Source: Burkholderia sp. H160 (GTDB lineage: Bacteria; Pseudomonadota; Gammaproteobacteria; Burkholderiales; Burkholderiaceae). From it: a stretch of 64,000 nt of DNA. Both the position numbers and the translations under genes were made by a program. The notes beneath the pieces are model-generated. The model saw only the letters and a program-made list of their open reading frames with translations. It did no database searches and had not been told where the DNA came from. Within the stretch, counting starts at the first letter, position 1. Each line of letters opens with the position of its first letter. Positions 1 through 9,439 of the stretch are shown piece after piece. The DNA lies in the NCBI GenBank assembly GCA_000173575.1, contig ABYL01000027.1, positions 1 to 64,000 on the forward strand, read 5' to 3'.

Positions 1-67
1 AAATCAAGGAAAGGCCAACCAAGCCAGAACAACGACGAAAAAGGCCTCACCCCGCCCAGGGGCCAAA
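1..67. other. Left-edge intergenic sequence
   Basis: This is non-coding sequence downstream of the minus-strand aldehyde dehydrogenase stop. A GGCC...GGGGCC imperfect inverted repeat lies near 43-64, but no clear T-run follows it, so a terminator is not assured. The neighbouring gene to the left is outside the window. Confidence 0.5.
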
Positions 68-1486
68 TCAAAACCTCATCATCAACTTCAACACCGCGTT
101 CACGCGCCTACCGTATGGCGGTGAAATCAACCCCCGCGCATTAAATCGCGCCTGTGTCAGCACCGGTTTCATCTTGGAAAAAGTAACAAACCCCTCATAC
201 CCGTGGTACGCCCCCATCCCACTCGCCCCAACCCCGCCGAACGGCAAACTCTCACACGCAAGATGCATCAGCGTCTCGTTCACGGCCATGCCACCGGCGA
301 TAGTTTCAAGCGTGACACGCTCAACAGTCCGCGCATCGTCGGAATACAGATAAAGCGCCAGCGGCCGCGGCCGCGCATTGATCCACGCGATCGCGTCGTC
401 GAGCGTGTCGTACGGCACGAGCGGTAACAGCGGCCCGAAAATCTCCTCCCGCATCAGTGCGCATCCGTCCGGCGCGCCAGTCACGGCGACGAGCGGAAAG
501 CGCCGGCTCGCGGCATCGGGCGTCGCGCCGGTCAGCGGATGCAACTGTGCGCCGGCGGCCTGCGCTTCGTGGGCGAGACGTTCAAGCCGCTCGAAGTGCC
601 GCGCCGAAATGATCGACGTGTAGTCCGGGTTCTGCGCAAAGTCCGGATACATCTTCGCCATCCGCACGCGCGCCCGCTCGATGAATGCCCGCTCCTTGCC
701 GCGCGGCACCAGCACGTAGTCGGGCGCGATGCAGGTCTGTCCCGCGTTCAACGTCTTGCCGGCGATCAGGTTGTCGACCGCATTGTCGAAACGCGCATGC
801 GCGCTGATCAGCGCCGGCGACTTGCCGCCGAGTTCGAGGGTGACAGGTGTCAGGTGCTCGGCCGCTGCGCGCATCACTTCGTGACCGACCTTCGTCGAGC
901 CCGTAAACAGCAGATGGTCGAACGGCTGCGCGCTGAACGCGGCGGCGAGCGCCGCATCGCCATTGACGACCGCGACGTGATTGCGCGCGAAGGTTTGGCC
1001 GATCAGTTGCTCGAATAGCGCCGACGTGCGCGGCGTCAGCTCGGACATCTTGATGATCGCGCGATTGCCGGCCGTCAGCGCGCTGATCAACGGCCCGACC
1101 GCGAGCAGCACCGGATAATTCCACGGCACGATGATGCCGACCACGCCGAGCGGCTGCGGCACCACCTTCGCGCGCGCCGGCAGCAGCCACTTGTTGGTGC
1201 GGCGGCGCTGCGCTTTCATCCAGCGCTTGCCGTGACGCAGCGCGGCGTCGATCTCTTCCTTCACGAGCAGGAATTCGGCGAGCAGCACCTCTTCCTTCGC
1301 GCGATTGCCGAAGTCCAGGTGCATCGCGTCGGCGAGCGCGTCGCGATTGTCGAGCATCAGCTTGCGCAGCGTGCGCAGATGCGTCGCGCGCGTGTCCCAC
1401 GAGGGATACGGCGTGCGCAGATACGCGTGACGTTGATCACGCAGCAGCGCTTCGAGCGCGGCGACCTCGGACAGATCGTTCTTCAT
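68..1486 (-). CDS. calB: Coniferyl aldehyde dehydrogenase-like NAD(P)+ aldehyde dehydrogenase
   Basis: This 472-residue protein belongs to the aldehyde dehydrogenase superfamily, which oxidises an aldehyde to the acid with NAD(P)+ in the cytoplasm. Visible motifs are PWN at 121-123, FTGS at 194-197, the ELGGKSP glutamate at 218 and the catalytic cysteine in GQTCIAP at 252. The short length (about 470 rather than 490-500 residues) and the C-terminal pattern ending in SPPYGRR fit the coniferyl aldehyde dehydrogenase branch. It sits downstream of, and on the same strand as, an acyl-CoA dehydrogenase, about 110 bp away. The substrate is inferred only: other medium- or long-chain or aromatic aldehydes are possible. 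Confidence 0.85.
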   Translation of the reverse strand: MKNDLSEVAALEALLRDQRHAYLRTPYPSWDTRATHLRTLRKLMLDNRDALADAMHLDFGNRAKEEVLLAEFLLVKEEIDAALRHGKRWMKAQRRRTNKWLLPARAKVVPQPLGVVGIIVPWNYPVLLAVGPLISALTAGNRAIIKMSELTPRTSALFEQLIGQTFARNHVAVVNGDAALAAAFSAQPFDHLLFTGSTKVGHEVMRAAAEHLTPVTLELGGKSPALISAHARFDNAVDNLIAGKTLNAGQTCIAPDYVLVPRGKERAFIERARVRMAKMYPDFAQNPDYTSIISARHFERLERLAHEAQAAGAQLHPLTGATPDAASRRFPLVAVTGAPDGCALMREEIFGPLLPLVPYDTLDDAIAWINARPRPLALYLYSDDARTVERVTLETIAGGMAVNETLMHLACESLPFGGVGASGMGAYHGYEGFVTFSKMKPVLTQARFNARGLISPPYGRRVNAVLKLMMRF

Positions 1487-1595
1487 ATGAGTCCACTCCC
1501 AGATGGATGACCGCGCGCGTTGAGCGCGTTTATTGGTTTGAGGTTGAGTCGGGGTTGCGAGCGGTGCGCTCGGGATTTTTGCGTGTCAGCCGCGC

Positions 1596-3284
1596 TTACG
1601 CGGCAAACGCGCGTTCGACGATCGCCGCGTGATCGAAGGTGGCCGGCAGCGTGCCGTACACGCGACCGCTTTCGCCGCAGCCGTCGGCGAGACGCGTCGC
1701 GATGAACGCGTCAGCGACAGTGGCGGGCGCGTGTTGCGCGAGCAACGTCGCCTGCGCGATCAGCACGATCTGCTGCGCGATGCGTCGCGCCGACGCCTCA
1801 CGCTGTTCGGCCGGTCCGTTCAGCGTCGCGGCGAGGCGCGCGAGTGCCGCGCCCAATGCCGGATGCGCGCGCGCGACGTCCTGCCATGCGGCGAACAAAG
1901 CCTGCGCGGCTTGCGGCTCGCGCTCCATCGCCCGCAGCACGTCGAGGCACATCACGTTGCCCGAGCCTTCCCAGATCGAGTTGACCGGCGCCTCGCGATA
2001 GAAGCGCGCCATCGGCCCCGTTTCGACGTAGCCGTTGCCGCCCCAGACCTCCATCGCCTCGCCGGTGAATTCGAGCGCGCGCTTGCAGACCCAATACTTC
2101 GCGGCCGGCGTAACGATGCGCCGCCATGCACGTTCGGCCGACGAAGCCGAGGACGCGTCGTCCGATCCCTCGAAGGCGCGCGCCAGACGCATGAACAGCA
2201 CCGTCGCCGCTTCGGATTCGAGCGCGAGATCGGCCAGCACGTTGCGCATCAGCGGCTGCTCGGCGAGGTGCCGGCCGAACGCGCTGCGATGCCGCGCATG
2301 ATGGATCGCCTGCACGAGCGAGGCGCGCATTAGCGCGGCGCTGCCGATCACGCAATCGAGCCGCGTGTAGTTCGCCATCTCGATGATGGTCGGCACGCCG
2401 CGTCCTTCATCGCCGATCATCACGCCGTACGCGTCGAGAAATTCGACTTCGCTGCTTGCGTTGGAGCGATTGCCGAGCTTGTCCTTCAGACGCTGGATCT
2501 GCACCGCGTTCTTGCTGCCGTCGGGCGCGAAGCGCGGCACGAAGAAACACGACAGCCCCTCGTGCGTGCCGGTGCGCGCGAGCACCAGATGCGCGTCGCA
2601 CTGCGGCGCCGAGAAAAACCACTTATGACCGATGAGCCGGTAGGCGCCGCCGCGTCCGCCGGCACCGTCGAGCGCATGCGCGCGCGTCTGGTTGCTGCGC
2701 ACGTCCGAGCCGCCCTGTTTCTCGGTCATGCCCATGCCGATCATCGCCGAGCGCTTCTGCGTGAGTGGCAAGTCGCGCGGATCGTGCTCGCGCGTGTAGA
2801 GCGCCTCGCGCAGCGTGGCGAACAGCGCGGGTTCACTCTGCAACACCGGGATGCTCGCGAAGGTCATCGTCAGCGGACACAGCGAGCCCGACTCGATCTG
2901 CGCATGCAGGAAGTAGCCGGCGCAGCGCGCGGCCATCGCGCCGTTTTGCGGCTCGGAGAACGGCAGCGCGTGCAGCCCTTCGCGGCGTAGCAGCGCGAGC
3001 AGTTCATGCCACGCGGGATGAAACTCGAGCGCGTCGATGCGCTCGCCGCGCGGGCTATGCGTGATCAGCTCCGGCGTGTGGCGATTGGCGAGTTCGGCGA
3101 GCGCGAGCGTAGCGGGCGTCGTGAGCGCCGCGCCGTGCCGCAGCAGCGCCTCGCGATGCCACTGCGCGCCGTCGCGATCGACGGCTTCGCTCAACGCGGT
3201 GTCGCTCGCGAACAGGTTGTAGTCCGCGAGCGGCGGTGCCTGATTCGTCACCTCGTGAGTCTGGCCGAAGCCGTGCCGTTCCAT
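1596..3284 (-). CDS. Acyl-CoA dehydrogenase, AidB-like
   Basis: This 562-residue FAD-dependent acyl-CoA dehydrogenase fold protein resembles E. coli AidB in length (541 residues) and N-terminal architecture (FGQTHEVTNQAPPL). The flavin/substrate signature GMGMTEKQGGSDVRSN lies at 183-198, and the C-terminal half carries GGNGYVETGPMARFYREAP and SIWEGSGNVM. AidB proteins are linked to the alkylation response and isovaleryl-CoA oxidation; the real substrate is unclear. The ATG at 3284 is preceded by GGAGA about 6 bases upstream. The reading frame stays open well upstream, but that extension is arginine-rich shadow sequence, so this start is preferred. It faces the GMC oxidoreductase across a 249-bp divergent region. 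Confidence 0.88.
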   Translation of the reverse strand: MERHGFGQTHEVTNQAPPLADYNLFASDTALSEAVDRDGAQWHREALLRHGAALTTPATLALAELANRHTPELITHSPRGERIDALEFHPAWHELLALLRREGLHALPFSEPQNGAMAARCAGYFLHAQIESGSLCPLTMTFASIPVLQSEPALFATLREALYTREHDPRDLPLTQKRSAMIGMGMTEKQGGSDVRSNQTRAHALDGAGGRGGAYRLIGHKWFFSAPQCDAHLVLARTGTHEGLSCFFVPRFAPDGSKNAVQIQRLKDKLGNRSNASSEVEFLDAYGVMIGDEGRGVPTIIEMANYTRLDCVIGSAALMRASLVQAIHHARHRSAFGRHLAEQPLMRNVLADLALESEAATVLFMRLARAFEGSDDASSASSAERAWRRIVTPAAKYWVCKRALEFTGEAMEVWGGNGYVETGPMARFYREAPVNSIWEGSGNVMCLDVLRAMEREPQAAQALFAAWQDVARAHPALGAALARLAATLNGPAEQREASARRIAQQIVLIAQATLLAQHAPATVADAFIATRLADGCGESGRVYGTLPATFDHAAIVERAFAA

Positions 3285-3452
3285 CTGCTGTCTCCGTGCT
3301 TTATCTATTGTGCACCGCTTTGCAGACGGCAATCCGATCCGCGCCGAGGCGCCCGTTCGAGCGTCGTGCGCGCCTTTCATCATAGGGGCGCGATGCCGCC
3401 GGCGTTTAGAGGAATCGCTCTGTGAGGATGCCGCCGCAGCCCCCCAACGCTC

Positions 3453-3458
3453 CCTACA
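3453..3458 (+). promoter_or_regulatory. Candidate -10 box for the GMC oxidoreductase gene
   Basis: TACAAT sits about 75 bp upstream of the ATG at 3534 in the divergent intergenic region. No convincing -35 hexamer is visible, so this is a weak call. Confidence 0.3.
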
Positions 3459-3533
3459 ATGCGCAAAAAACACACGTAGACAAGTGTGCACGAGACAGGG
3501 TCCGCGAGCAACGCGGCCCACGAGGAGGAGCGC

Positions 3534-5195
3534 ATGCAATACGACTACATCATCGTCGGTGCCGGGTCGGGCGGCTGCTCGCTCGCAAGCCGTCTCGCGG
3601 ATAGCTGTCCCGACGCGACCATCGCGCTGATCGAAGCCGGTCCGCACACCGGGCGCAATCTGCTCGTGAACATGCCGGTCGGCGTTGCGGCGGTGGTGCC
3701 GAACAAGCTGAAGACCAACTATGGTTACCTGACCACGCCGCAGCCGGGGCTCGCCGGCCGCCAGGGCTATCAGCCGCGCGGACGCGGCTTTGGCGGATCG
3801 AGTGCGATCAACGCGATGATCTACACGCGCGGCCATCCGCTCGATTACGACGAGTGGGCGCGGCTCGGCTGCGAGGGTTGGTCGTGGGCCGATGTTCTGC
3901 CCTATTTCCGCCGCGCCGAAGACAACGAGCACGGCGCCGATGCGTGGCACGGGGAGGCCGGTCCGTTGACGGTGTCCGACCTGCGCTTCAGGAATCCGTT
4001 TTCGAAGCGCTTCGTGCAGGCCGCGCTCGAAGCGGGCTACAAGGCGAATAACGATTTCAACGGCGCGGACCAGGAAGGCATCGGCTTTTATCAGGTCACG
4101 CAGCGCGACGGACGCCGTTGCAGTGTCGCGCGCGCCTATATCTACGACCGGCCGCGCGCGAATCTGCACACGATTGCCGACGCGACCGTGCTGCGCGTCG
4201 TGTTCGACGGCAAGCGCGCGAGCGGCGTCGAGATCGTGCGCGGCGGCCGCAGCGAAACGCTCGATGCGCGCGCCGAGGTCGTGCTTGCCGCGGGCGCGTT
4301 CAACTCGCCGCAACTGCTGATGTGCTCAGGAATCGGACCGGCCGAGCATTTGCGTTCACTCGGCATCGACGTGTTGCACGATGCGCCCGAAGTCGGCCAG
4401 AACCTGATCGATCACATCGATTTCACGATCAACAAGCGCGTGAGGTCGATCGAGCCGATCGGCTTCTCGGTGCGCGGCATCGCGCGGATGCTGCCGCAGT
4501 TCGTCACGTTCATGCGAAACGGGCGCGGCATGCTGTCGAGCAATGTCGCCGAGGCGGGCGGTTTTCTGAAGAGCCGGCCAACGCTCGAGCGGCCCGATCT
4601 GCAACTGCATTTCTGCGCGGGGATCGTCGACGATCACAGCCGCCACATGCACTGGGGCCACGGCTATTCGCTGCACGTGTGCGTGCTGCGTCCGCACAGC
4701 CGCGGCACCGTGACGCTCGCGAGCGCCGATGCGCGAGTCGCGCCGCTGATCGATCCGCGCTTTCTGAGCGACACGCGCGATCTCGATCTGCTCGTCGAAG
4801 GCGCGAAGATGGCGCGGCGCATTCTCGACGCACCGTCGCTTGCGCTGCATGGGGGCCGCGAGTTGTACACCCGGCCGGGGCAGTCGGATGCGGAGCTTCG
4901 CCAGACGATCGCCGAGCACGCGGACACGATCTATCACCCGGTCGCGACCTGCCGGATGGGCAGCGACGCGCGCTCGGTCGTCGATCCGCAATTGCGCGTG
5001 CGCGGCGTGATGGGGTTGCGGATCGTCGATGCGTCGGTGATGCCGACCTTGATCGGCGGCAATACCAACTCACCGACGGTGATGATCGGTGAACGGGCGG
5101 CCGAGTTGATCGCGGCGAGTTGGCGGGAGCGGGGCGAGAGCCTGGCGACGGTGGCGACGCCGACTGCAGGCGACAAGCCGGCGCGGGCGGTGTGA
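3534..5195 (+). CDS. GMC-family FAD oxidoreductase (choline dehydrogenase-like)
   Basis: This 553-residue glucose-methanol-choline oxidoreductase is a flavoprotein oxidising a primary alcohol. The N-terminal FAD site is VGAGSGG at residues 8-14. The GMC signature GRGFGGSSAINAMIYTRGH follows at about 80-100. The catalytic His lies in YHPVATCRMG and the partner Asn in GGNTNSPTVMIGERAAELI near the C terminus. The start ATG follows a strong GAGGAGGAG ribosome site at 3522-3530. There is no betaine aldehyde dehydrogenase next to it, so choline is not a safe substrate; alcohols linked to the neighbouring aldehyde dehydrogenase (68-1486) are a plausible alternative. A LysR regulator lies just downstream on the opposite strand. 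Confidence 0.88.
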   Translation: MQYDYIIVGAGSGGCSLASRLADSCPDATIALIEAGPHTGRNLLVNMPVGVAAVVPNKLKTNYGYLTTPQPGLAGRQGYQPRGRGFGGSSAINAMIYTRGHPLDYDEWARLGCEGWSWADVLPYFRRAEDNEHGADAWHGEAGPLTVSDLRFRNPFSKRFVQAALEAGYKANNDFNGADQEGIGFYQVTQRDGRRCSVARAYIYDRPRANLHTIADATVLRVVFDGKRASGVEIVRGGRSETLDARAEVVLAAGAFNSPQLLMCSGIGPAEHLRSLGIDVLHDAPEVGQNLIDHIDFTINKRVRSIEPIGFSVRGIARMLPQFVTFMRNGRGMLSSNVAEAGGFLKSRPTLERPDLQLHFCAGIVDDHSRHMHWGHGYSLHVCVLRPHSRGTVTLASADARVAPLIDPRFLSDTRDLDLLVEGAKMARRILDAPSLALHGGRELYTRPGQSDAELRQTIAEHADTIYHPVATCRMGSDARSVVDPQLRVRGVMGLRIVDASVMPTLIGGNTNSPTVMIGERAAELIAASWRERGESLATVATPTAGDKPARAV

Positions 5196-5223
5196 GCGAG
5201 ATTGGAGAAACGCAGGCTGCGCG

Positions 5224-6192
5224 TCACTCGCCCGCAGGTGTCTGTGCGTCATCCGGCAGCGAGATCCCATTAAACCCGATCCCCGGTCTGAGCATGAAAT
5301 CGTCGCTGACGAGCGTCGGCAGTGTTTCGCGCGCGACGTCGAGCCATGCGCGCGCCGCGTGTGACAGATAGCCGTTGCGGCGCCAGCCGATCGCCATTTC
5401 CCATGGAATCTCCGGTTCGACGACCGGCCGGCACGTGAACTGCGCGGGATCGAGCCGCCGGCAATACGGCGCCGGCAGCAGCGCGATGCCGAGGCCGGCC
5501 AGCACCAGCGCCGCCATGAAGTCCCAATGCCCACTGCGCCCGACGATCGCCGGCGCGAAACCGGCCGCGCGACAGGCGTTCAGCACGACGTCGTTCAGCG
5601 CGAGGCTCTCGCCGTAAAACACGAACGGCTCGTTCGCGAGCTGCCCGAGCGGCACCTCCTTCAGCGCGTCCCAGCGCGAGCCGGTGCGTGCGACGAGCCA
5701 CAGCAGCTGGCGCGACATCGGCAGCACGTCGATGTTGTCTGGGTCGACCGATTGCAGCACCCCGCCGAGTTCCAGCTCGCCGTTGATCAGCGCGGCTTCG
5801 ATCGCCCGCGAGCCCTGCTCGAACAGCTTCAGTTCGATCTTCGGATAGCGTTCGCGGAACGCGGCGATTGCGGGCGTGAAGAGGGCTCCGCCCATCGGCG
5901 GGATGCCGATCGTCAGTTCGCCGCGCCCGAGCGTGTCGAGATCGTTCAGCTCGGCCTGTAGCTGCGCGTGCGCGGCGAGCACATCCTGGCCGCGCTGATA
6001 GACGATCCGGCCGACGTCGGTGAGCACCATCTGGCGGCCGTCGCGCAGCAGCAGCGGTGAGCCGATCTCATCCTCGAGCGACTTGACCATCTTGCTGATG
6101 GTCGGCTGCGTGACGAACATCTGCTCGGCGGCGACCGTAAAGCTCTGTTGACGGACCACTTCGACGAAATAGCGCAGCGCACGGAGTTCCAT
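5224..6192 (-). CDS. LysR-family transcriptional regulator
   Basis: This 322-residue LysR regulator has an N-terminal winged helix-turn-helix at about residues 18-37 (FTVAAEQMFVTQPTISKMVK), followed by a linker and a type-2 periplasmic-binding-like effector domain from about 90. The ATG at 6192 gives the standard LysR beginning MELRALRYFVEVV; an open frame continues upstream into the intergenic region but does not resemble the family. It converges on the GMC oxidoreductase gene (28 bp between stops) and diverges from the ahcY riboswitch. The target is not deducible: either the GMC gene or a distant locus. Confidence 0.88.
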   Translation of the reverse strand: MELRALRYFVEVVRQQSFTVAAEQMFVTQPTISKMVKSLEDEIGSPLLLRDGRQMVLTDVGRIVYQRGQDVLAAHAQLQAELNDLDTLGRGELTIGIPPMGGALFTPAIAAFRERYPKIELKLFEQGSRAIEAALINGELELGGVLQSVDPDNIDVLPMSRQLLWLVARTGSRWDALKEVPLGQLANEPFVFYGESLALNDVVLNACRAAGFAPAIVGRSGHWDFMAALVLAGLGIALLPAPYCRRLDPAQFTCRPVVEPEIPWEMAIGWRRNGYLSHAARAWLDVARETLPTLVSDDFMLRPGIGFNGISLPDDAQTPAGE

Positions 6193-6310
6193 GATTGCGG
6201 TCTCAAGAATTCCAGTTTGGAATGATCCGGATGATTGTAAGTCATTTTGTTTATGAGGCGGTGTGAGTAGCATCGGTCGGGCCGCACGCGCCGAAGTCAT
6301 CCCGATTTGC

Positions 6311-6316
6311 TACAAT
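6311..6316 (+). promoter_or_regulatory. Candidate -10 box of the ahcY-metF transcript
   Basis: TACAAT lies 11 bases before the first paired base of the SAH riboswitch, which is the expected position for a start site near 6322-6325. A -35 hexamer at normal spacing is poor (GC-rich). Confidence 0.5.
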
Positions 6317-6324
6317 CGCCGTTC

Positions 6325-6440
6325 GTCTTCGAGGAGCGTTGCGACGGGTACCGCGAATCCGCATTCGCCGGCCGCCCGCCAGGCTCGAAGGCTTCAATCG
6401 GCAGCATGGAACGCGCATCGCGCGATTCCGAACGCTGCCT
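6325..6440 (+). promoter_or_regulatory. SAH (S-adenosylhomocysteine) riboswitch
   Basis: The ahcY leader carries the hallmarks of the SAH riboswitch. P1 is a perfect 7-bp helix, CUUCGAG (6327-6333) with CUCGAAG (6384-6390). The conserved core GAGGAGCGUUGCGACGG follows P1. The junction AGCGUU (6335-6340) can pair exactly with AACGCU (6431-6436), forming the pseudoknot that this family uses. It sits about 50 bp before the ahcY ribosome site AAGGAGG (6481-6487). The known family senses S-adenosylhomocysteine and turns on its recycling genes. The helices are seen directly; function is inferred from the family and the adjacent ahcY. Confidence 0.9.
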
Positions 6441-6492
6441 CAAACCGCGCTCACGTCACATTTCTAGTCAATTTCTTAGAAAGGAGGGCGTG

Positions 6493-7911
6493 ATGAACGC
6501 CGCAGTCATCGATTCCCAGAAGCAGGATTACATCGTTGCCGACATGTCGCTCGCCGGCTGGGGCCGCAAGGAACTCACGATCGCCGAGACCGAAATGCCG
6601 GGCCTCATGCAAACGCGTGACGAATACAAGGCGCAGCAGCCGCTGAAGGGCGCGCGCATCGCCGGTTCGCTGCACATGACGATCCAGACCGGCGTGCTGA
6701 TCGAGACGCTGACCGCGCTCGGCGCCGACGTGCGCTGGGCTTCGTGCAACATCTTCTCGACCCAGGACCACGCCGCTGCCGCGATCGCGCAGGCCGGTAC
6801 GCCGGTGTTCGCGTTCAAGGGCGAATCGCTCGACGAATACTGGGAGTTCTCGCACCGCATCTTCGAATGGCCGAACGGCGAGTTCGCCAACATGATCCTC
6901 GACGACGGCGGCGACGCGACGCTGCTGCTGATCCTCGGCTCGAAGGCGGAAAAAGACCGCTCGGTGATCGCCAAGCCGACCAACGACGAAGAAACCGCGC
7001 TGTACAAGTCGATCGCCGCGCACCTCGAAATCGACCCGACGTGGTACTCGAAGCGCCTCGCGGCGATCAAGGGCGTCACCGAAGAAACCACGACCGGCGT
7101 GCACCGTCTGTACCAGATGGAAAAGGAAGGCCGCCTGCCGTTCCCGGCCATCAACGTCAACGACTCGGTCACGAAGTCGAAGTTCGACAACCTCTATGGC
7201 TGCCGCGAGTCGCTCGTCGACGGCATCAAGCGCGCGACCGACGTGATGATCGCGGGCAAGATCGCGGTCGTGGCCGGTTACGGCGACGTGGGCAAGGGCT
7301 GTGCGCAATCGCTGCGTGGTTTGGGCGCGACCGTGTGGGTCACCGAAATCGATCCGATCTGCGCGCTGCAAGCCGCGATGGAAGGCTACCGCGTCGTGAC
7401 GATGGAATACGCGGCCGACAAGGCCGACATCTTCGTGACCGCGACCGGCAACTACCATGTGCTCAACCACGACCACCTAAAGGCGATGCGCCATAACGCG
7501 ATCGTCTGCAACATCGGCCACTTCGACTCGGAAATCGACGTCGCGTCGACCCGTCAGTACCAGTGGGAAAACATCAAGCCGCAAGTCGACCACATCATTT
7601 TCCCGGACGGCAAGCGCGTGATCCTGCTGGCCGAAGGCCGCCTCGTGAACCTCGGCTGCGCGACGGGTCACCCGTCGTTCGTGATGTCGAACTCGTTCAC
7701 GAACCAGACGCTCGCGCAGATCGAACTGTTCACGCAGGGCGCGAAGTACGAGAACAAGGTGTACGTGCTGCCGAAGCATCTCGACGAGAAGGTCGCGCGT
7801 CTGCATCTGGCGCGCATCGGCGCGAACCTGACCGTGCTGTCGGACGAGCAGGCCGGCTACATCGGCGTCGACAAGAACGGTCCGTTCAAGCCGAACCACT
7901 ACCGCTACTAA
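6493..7911 (+). CDS. ahcY: Adenosylhomocysteinase (S-adenosylhomocysteine hydrolase)
   Basis: This 472-residue NAD+-dependent enzyme cleaves S-adenosylhomocysteine to adenosine and homocysteine, removing the product inhibitor of methyltransferases. Motifs include the substrate region [15 protein letters not shown], the NAD-binding [15 protein letters not shown] near residue 260, and the C-terminal [12 protein letters not shown] ending typical of the family. The start ATG follows AAGGAGG by 5-6 bases; the open frame upstream runs through the riboswitch and is not coding. It heads an operon with a small membrane protein and metF, which returns homocysteine toward methionine. Regulation is by the SAH riboswitch in its leader. 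Confidence 0.98.
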   Translation: MNAAVIDSQKQDYIVADMSLAGWGRKELTIAETEMPGLMQTRDEYKAQQPLKGARIAGSLHMTIQTGVLIETLTALGADVRWASCNIFSTQDHAAAAIAQAGTPVFAFKGESLDEYWEFSHRIFEWPNGEFANMILDDGGDATLLLILGSKAEKDRSVIAKPTNDEETALYKSIAAHLEIDPTWYSKRLAAIKGVTEETTTGVHRLYQMEKEGRLPFPAINVNDSVTKSKFDNLYGCRESLVDGIKRATDVMIAGKIAVVAGYGDVGKGCAQSLRGLGATVWVTEIDPICALQAAMEGYRVVTMEYAADKADIFVTATGNYHVLNHDHLKAMRHNAIVCNIGHFDSEIDVASTRQYQWENIKPQVDHIIFPDGKRVILLAEGRLVNLGCATGHPSFVMSNSFTNQTLAQIELFTQGAKYENKVYVLPKHLDEKVARLHLARIGANLTVLSDEQAGYIGVDKNGPFKPNHYRY

Positions 7912-7919
7912 GCACACGG

Positions 7920-7950
7920 CCGCCCGCGGGTTCGATACTCACGCGGGCGG
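7920..7950 (+). other. Intercistronic hairpin after ahcY
   Basis: CCGCCCGCG (7920-7928) pairs perfectly with CGCGGGCGG (7942-7950). No T-run follows, so it is more likely an RNA-stabilising or attenuating hairpin between ahcY and the downstream genes than a full terminator. Confidence 0.5.
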
Positions 7951-8067
7951 AAGTAACAGCTTGACGGTCTGATCACCGGGCGGCGCGTGATGCGCCGCTT
8001 TGTTCGCCAGCACCGCTTTTCTCTTGCCGGACACTTTCTGCGCACAGATGCTTACAAGGAGTTCCAC

Positions 8068-8421
8068 ATGACCGTGCTGCTGACCTGGCTCATCAACGCG
8101 CTCGCGCTGCTGATCATCACCTACATCGTTCCGTCGATCCACATCCGCAACTTCGGCACCGCGCTGATCGTCGCGATCGTGCTCGGACTCATCAATGCGG
8201 TCCTGCGGCCGATCCTGATCCTGCTCACGTTGCCCGTCACGGTCCTCACGCTCGGACTCTTCATTCTGGTCGTCAATGCGCTGTGCTTCTGGCTAGCCTC
8301 GTCGCTGCTGAAGGGCTTCGAGGTGTCGGGCTTCTGGTCGGCGTTCTTCGGCTCGATCCTGTACAGCATCGTGTCGTGGCTGCTGTCCGCGCTCATTTTC
8401 GGCAACCGCAGCCTGGGTTGA
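8068..8421 (+). CDS. Phage-holin-family small integral membrane protein
   Basis: This 117-residue protein is almost entirely hydrophobic, with about four predicted membrane segments (residues 2-22, 30-50, 55-80 and 88-110), and matches the pattern of the 'phage holin family 4_2' membrane proteins (ALIVAIVLGLINAVLRPIL). Despite the name there is no phage context: it lies between ahcY and metF on the same strand, 12 bp before metF. A ribosome site AAGGA lies at 8056-8060. The function is unknown; its placement suggests a housekeeping membrane role or a link to methyl metabolism, which is inference. Confidence 0.85.
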   Translation: MTVLLTWLINALALLIITYIVPSIHIRNFGTALIVAIVLGLINAVLRPILILLTLPVTVLTLGLFILVVNALCFWLASSLLKGFEVSGFWSAFFGSILYSIVSWLLSALIFGNRSLG

Positions 8422-8432
8422 CCTTTTTGACT

Positions 8433-9263
8433 ATGAATCCGATCGAACTCTCATTCGAATTCTTCCCGCCGAAAACGCAGGAAGGCATCGACAAGCTGCG
8501 CGCGACGCGCGCGCAACTCGTGTCGCTCAAACCCAAGTTCGTGTCCGTCACGTTCGGCGCCGGCGGCTCGACTCAACAAGGCACGCTCGATGCCGTCATC
8601 GATATGGCGAAGGAAGGGCTCGAGGCGGCGCCGCATCTGTCGTGCATCGGCTCGTCGAAAGAAAGCCTGCGCGCGATCCTGAACGAGTACCGCGCGCACG
8701 GCATCCGCCACATCGTCGCGCTGCGCGGCGATCTGCCCTCGGGCATGGGCGCGGTCGGCGAGCTGCGTTATGCGTCGGAGCTCGTCAGCTTTATCCGGGC
8801 CGAGTTCGGCGACTGGTTCTGGATCGAGGTGGCCGGCTACCCGGAATATCATCCGCAGGCGCGCTCGCCGAAGCACGATCTCGAGAACTTCGCGCGCAAG
8901 GTGAAGGCCGGCGCGAACTCGGCGATCACGCAGTACTTCTACAACGCGGACGCGTATTTCCGTTTCGTCGACGACGCGCGCAAGCTCGGCGTCGACGTGC
9001 CGATCGTGCCCGGCATCATGCCGATCACGAACTTCTCGCAGCTGATGCGCTTCTCCGAAATGTGCGGCGCCGAAGTGCCGCGCTGGATCGCGCGCCGGCT
9101 CGAGAGTTTCGGCGACGACCGCGAGTCGATCCGCGCGTTCGGGCTCGAGGTGGTGACGAATCTGTGTCAACGGCTCGTCGACGCGAAAGTGCCGGGTCTG
9201 CACTTCTATACGCTGAACACCGCCGCGGCGACGAAGGCGATCTGCGAACGGCTCGGCGTGTAA
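8433..9263 (+). CDS. metF: 5,10-methylenetetrahydrofolate reductase
   Basis: This 276-residue FAD enzyme reduces 5,10-methylene-THF to 5-methyl-THF, the methyl donor for methionine synthesis. The N-terminal LSFEFFPPKTQEG contains the catalytic glutamate region, followed by KFVSVTFGAGGSTQQGT and the ALRGDLPSG loop, all typical of MetF. The start ATG lies 12 bp after the holin-like gene stop and has no clear Shine-Dalgarno, suggesting translational coupling. It is the last gene of the riboswitch-controlled ahcY operon. Confidence 0.97.
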   Translation: MNPIELSFEFFPPKTQEGIDKLRATRAQLVSLKPKFVSVTFGAGGSTQQGTLDAVIDMAKEGLEAAPHLSCIGSSKESLRAILNEYRAHGIRHIVALRGDLPSGMGAVGELRYASELVSFIRAEFGDWFWIEVAGYPEYHPQARSPKHDLENFARKVKAGANSAITQYFYNADAYFRFVDDARKLGVDVPIVPGIMPITNFSQLMRFSEMCGAEVPRWIARRLESFGDDRESIRAFGLEVVTNLCQRLVDAKVPGLHFYTLNTAAATKAICERLGV

Positions 9264-9439
9264 CCGCCACGCCCGCCAGAGCGCGCGGCCGCGCCGGCCG
9301 CGCCGCTTCTTTCAGCTTCTTCCAGTCTGGAATTTGTCTCAAATTCGCCCTCGGCAGCGTGGTAAGTCCCTGTTGAAGCTCAATTTTGTGCTGTCTATCA
9401 TCGAAATGCAGCTACCCCGGCTGCTGTGCGGAGGACGAT

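Noticed and set aside
3285-4313. N-terminal extension of the AidB-like gene through the GMC oxidoreductase start.
   Set aside because: It overlaps a strongly supported divergent gene, and the family start with ribosome site is at 3284.
8068-8421. A prophage or lysis cassette suggested by the holin-like protein.
   Set aside because: No endolysin, spanin, integrase or att-like repeats nearby; the neighbours are ahcY and metF.
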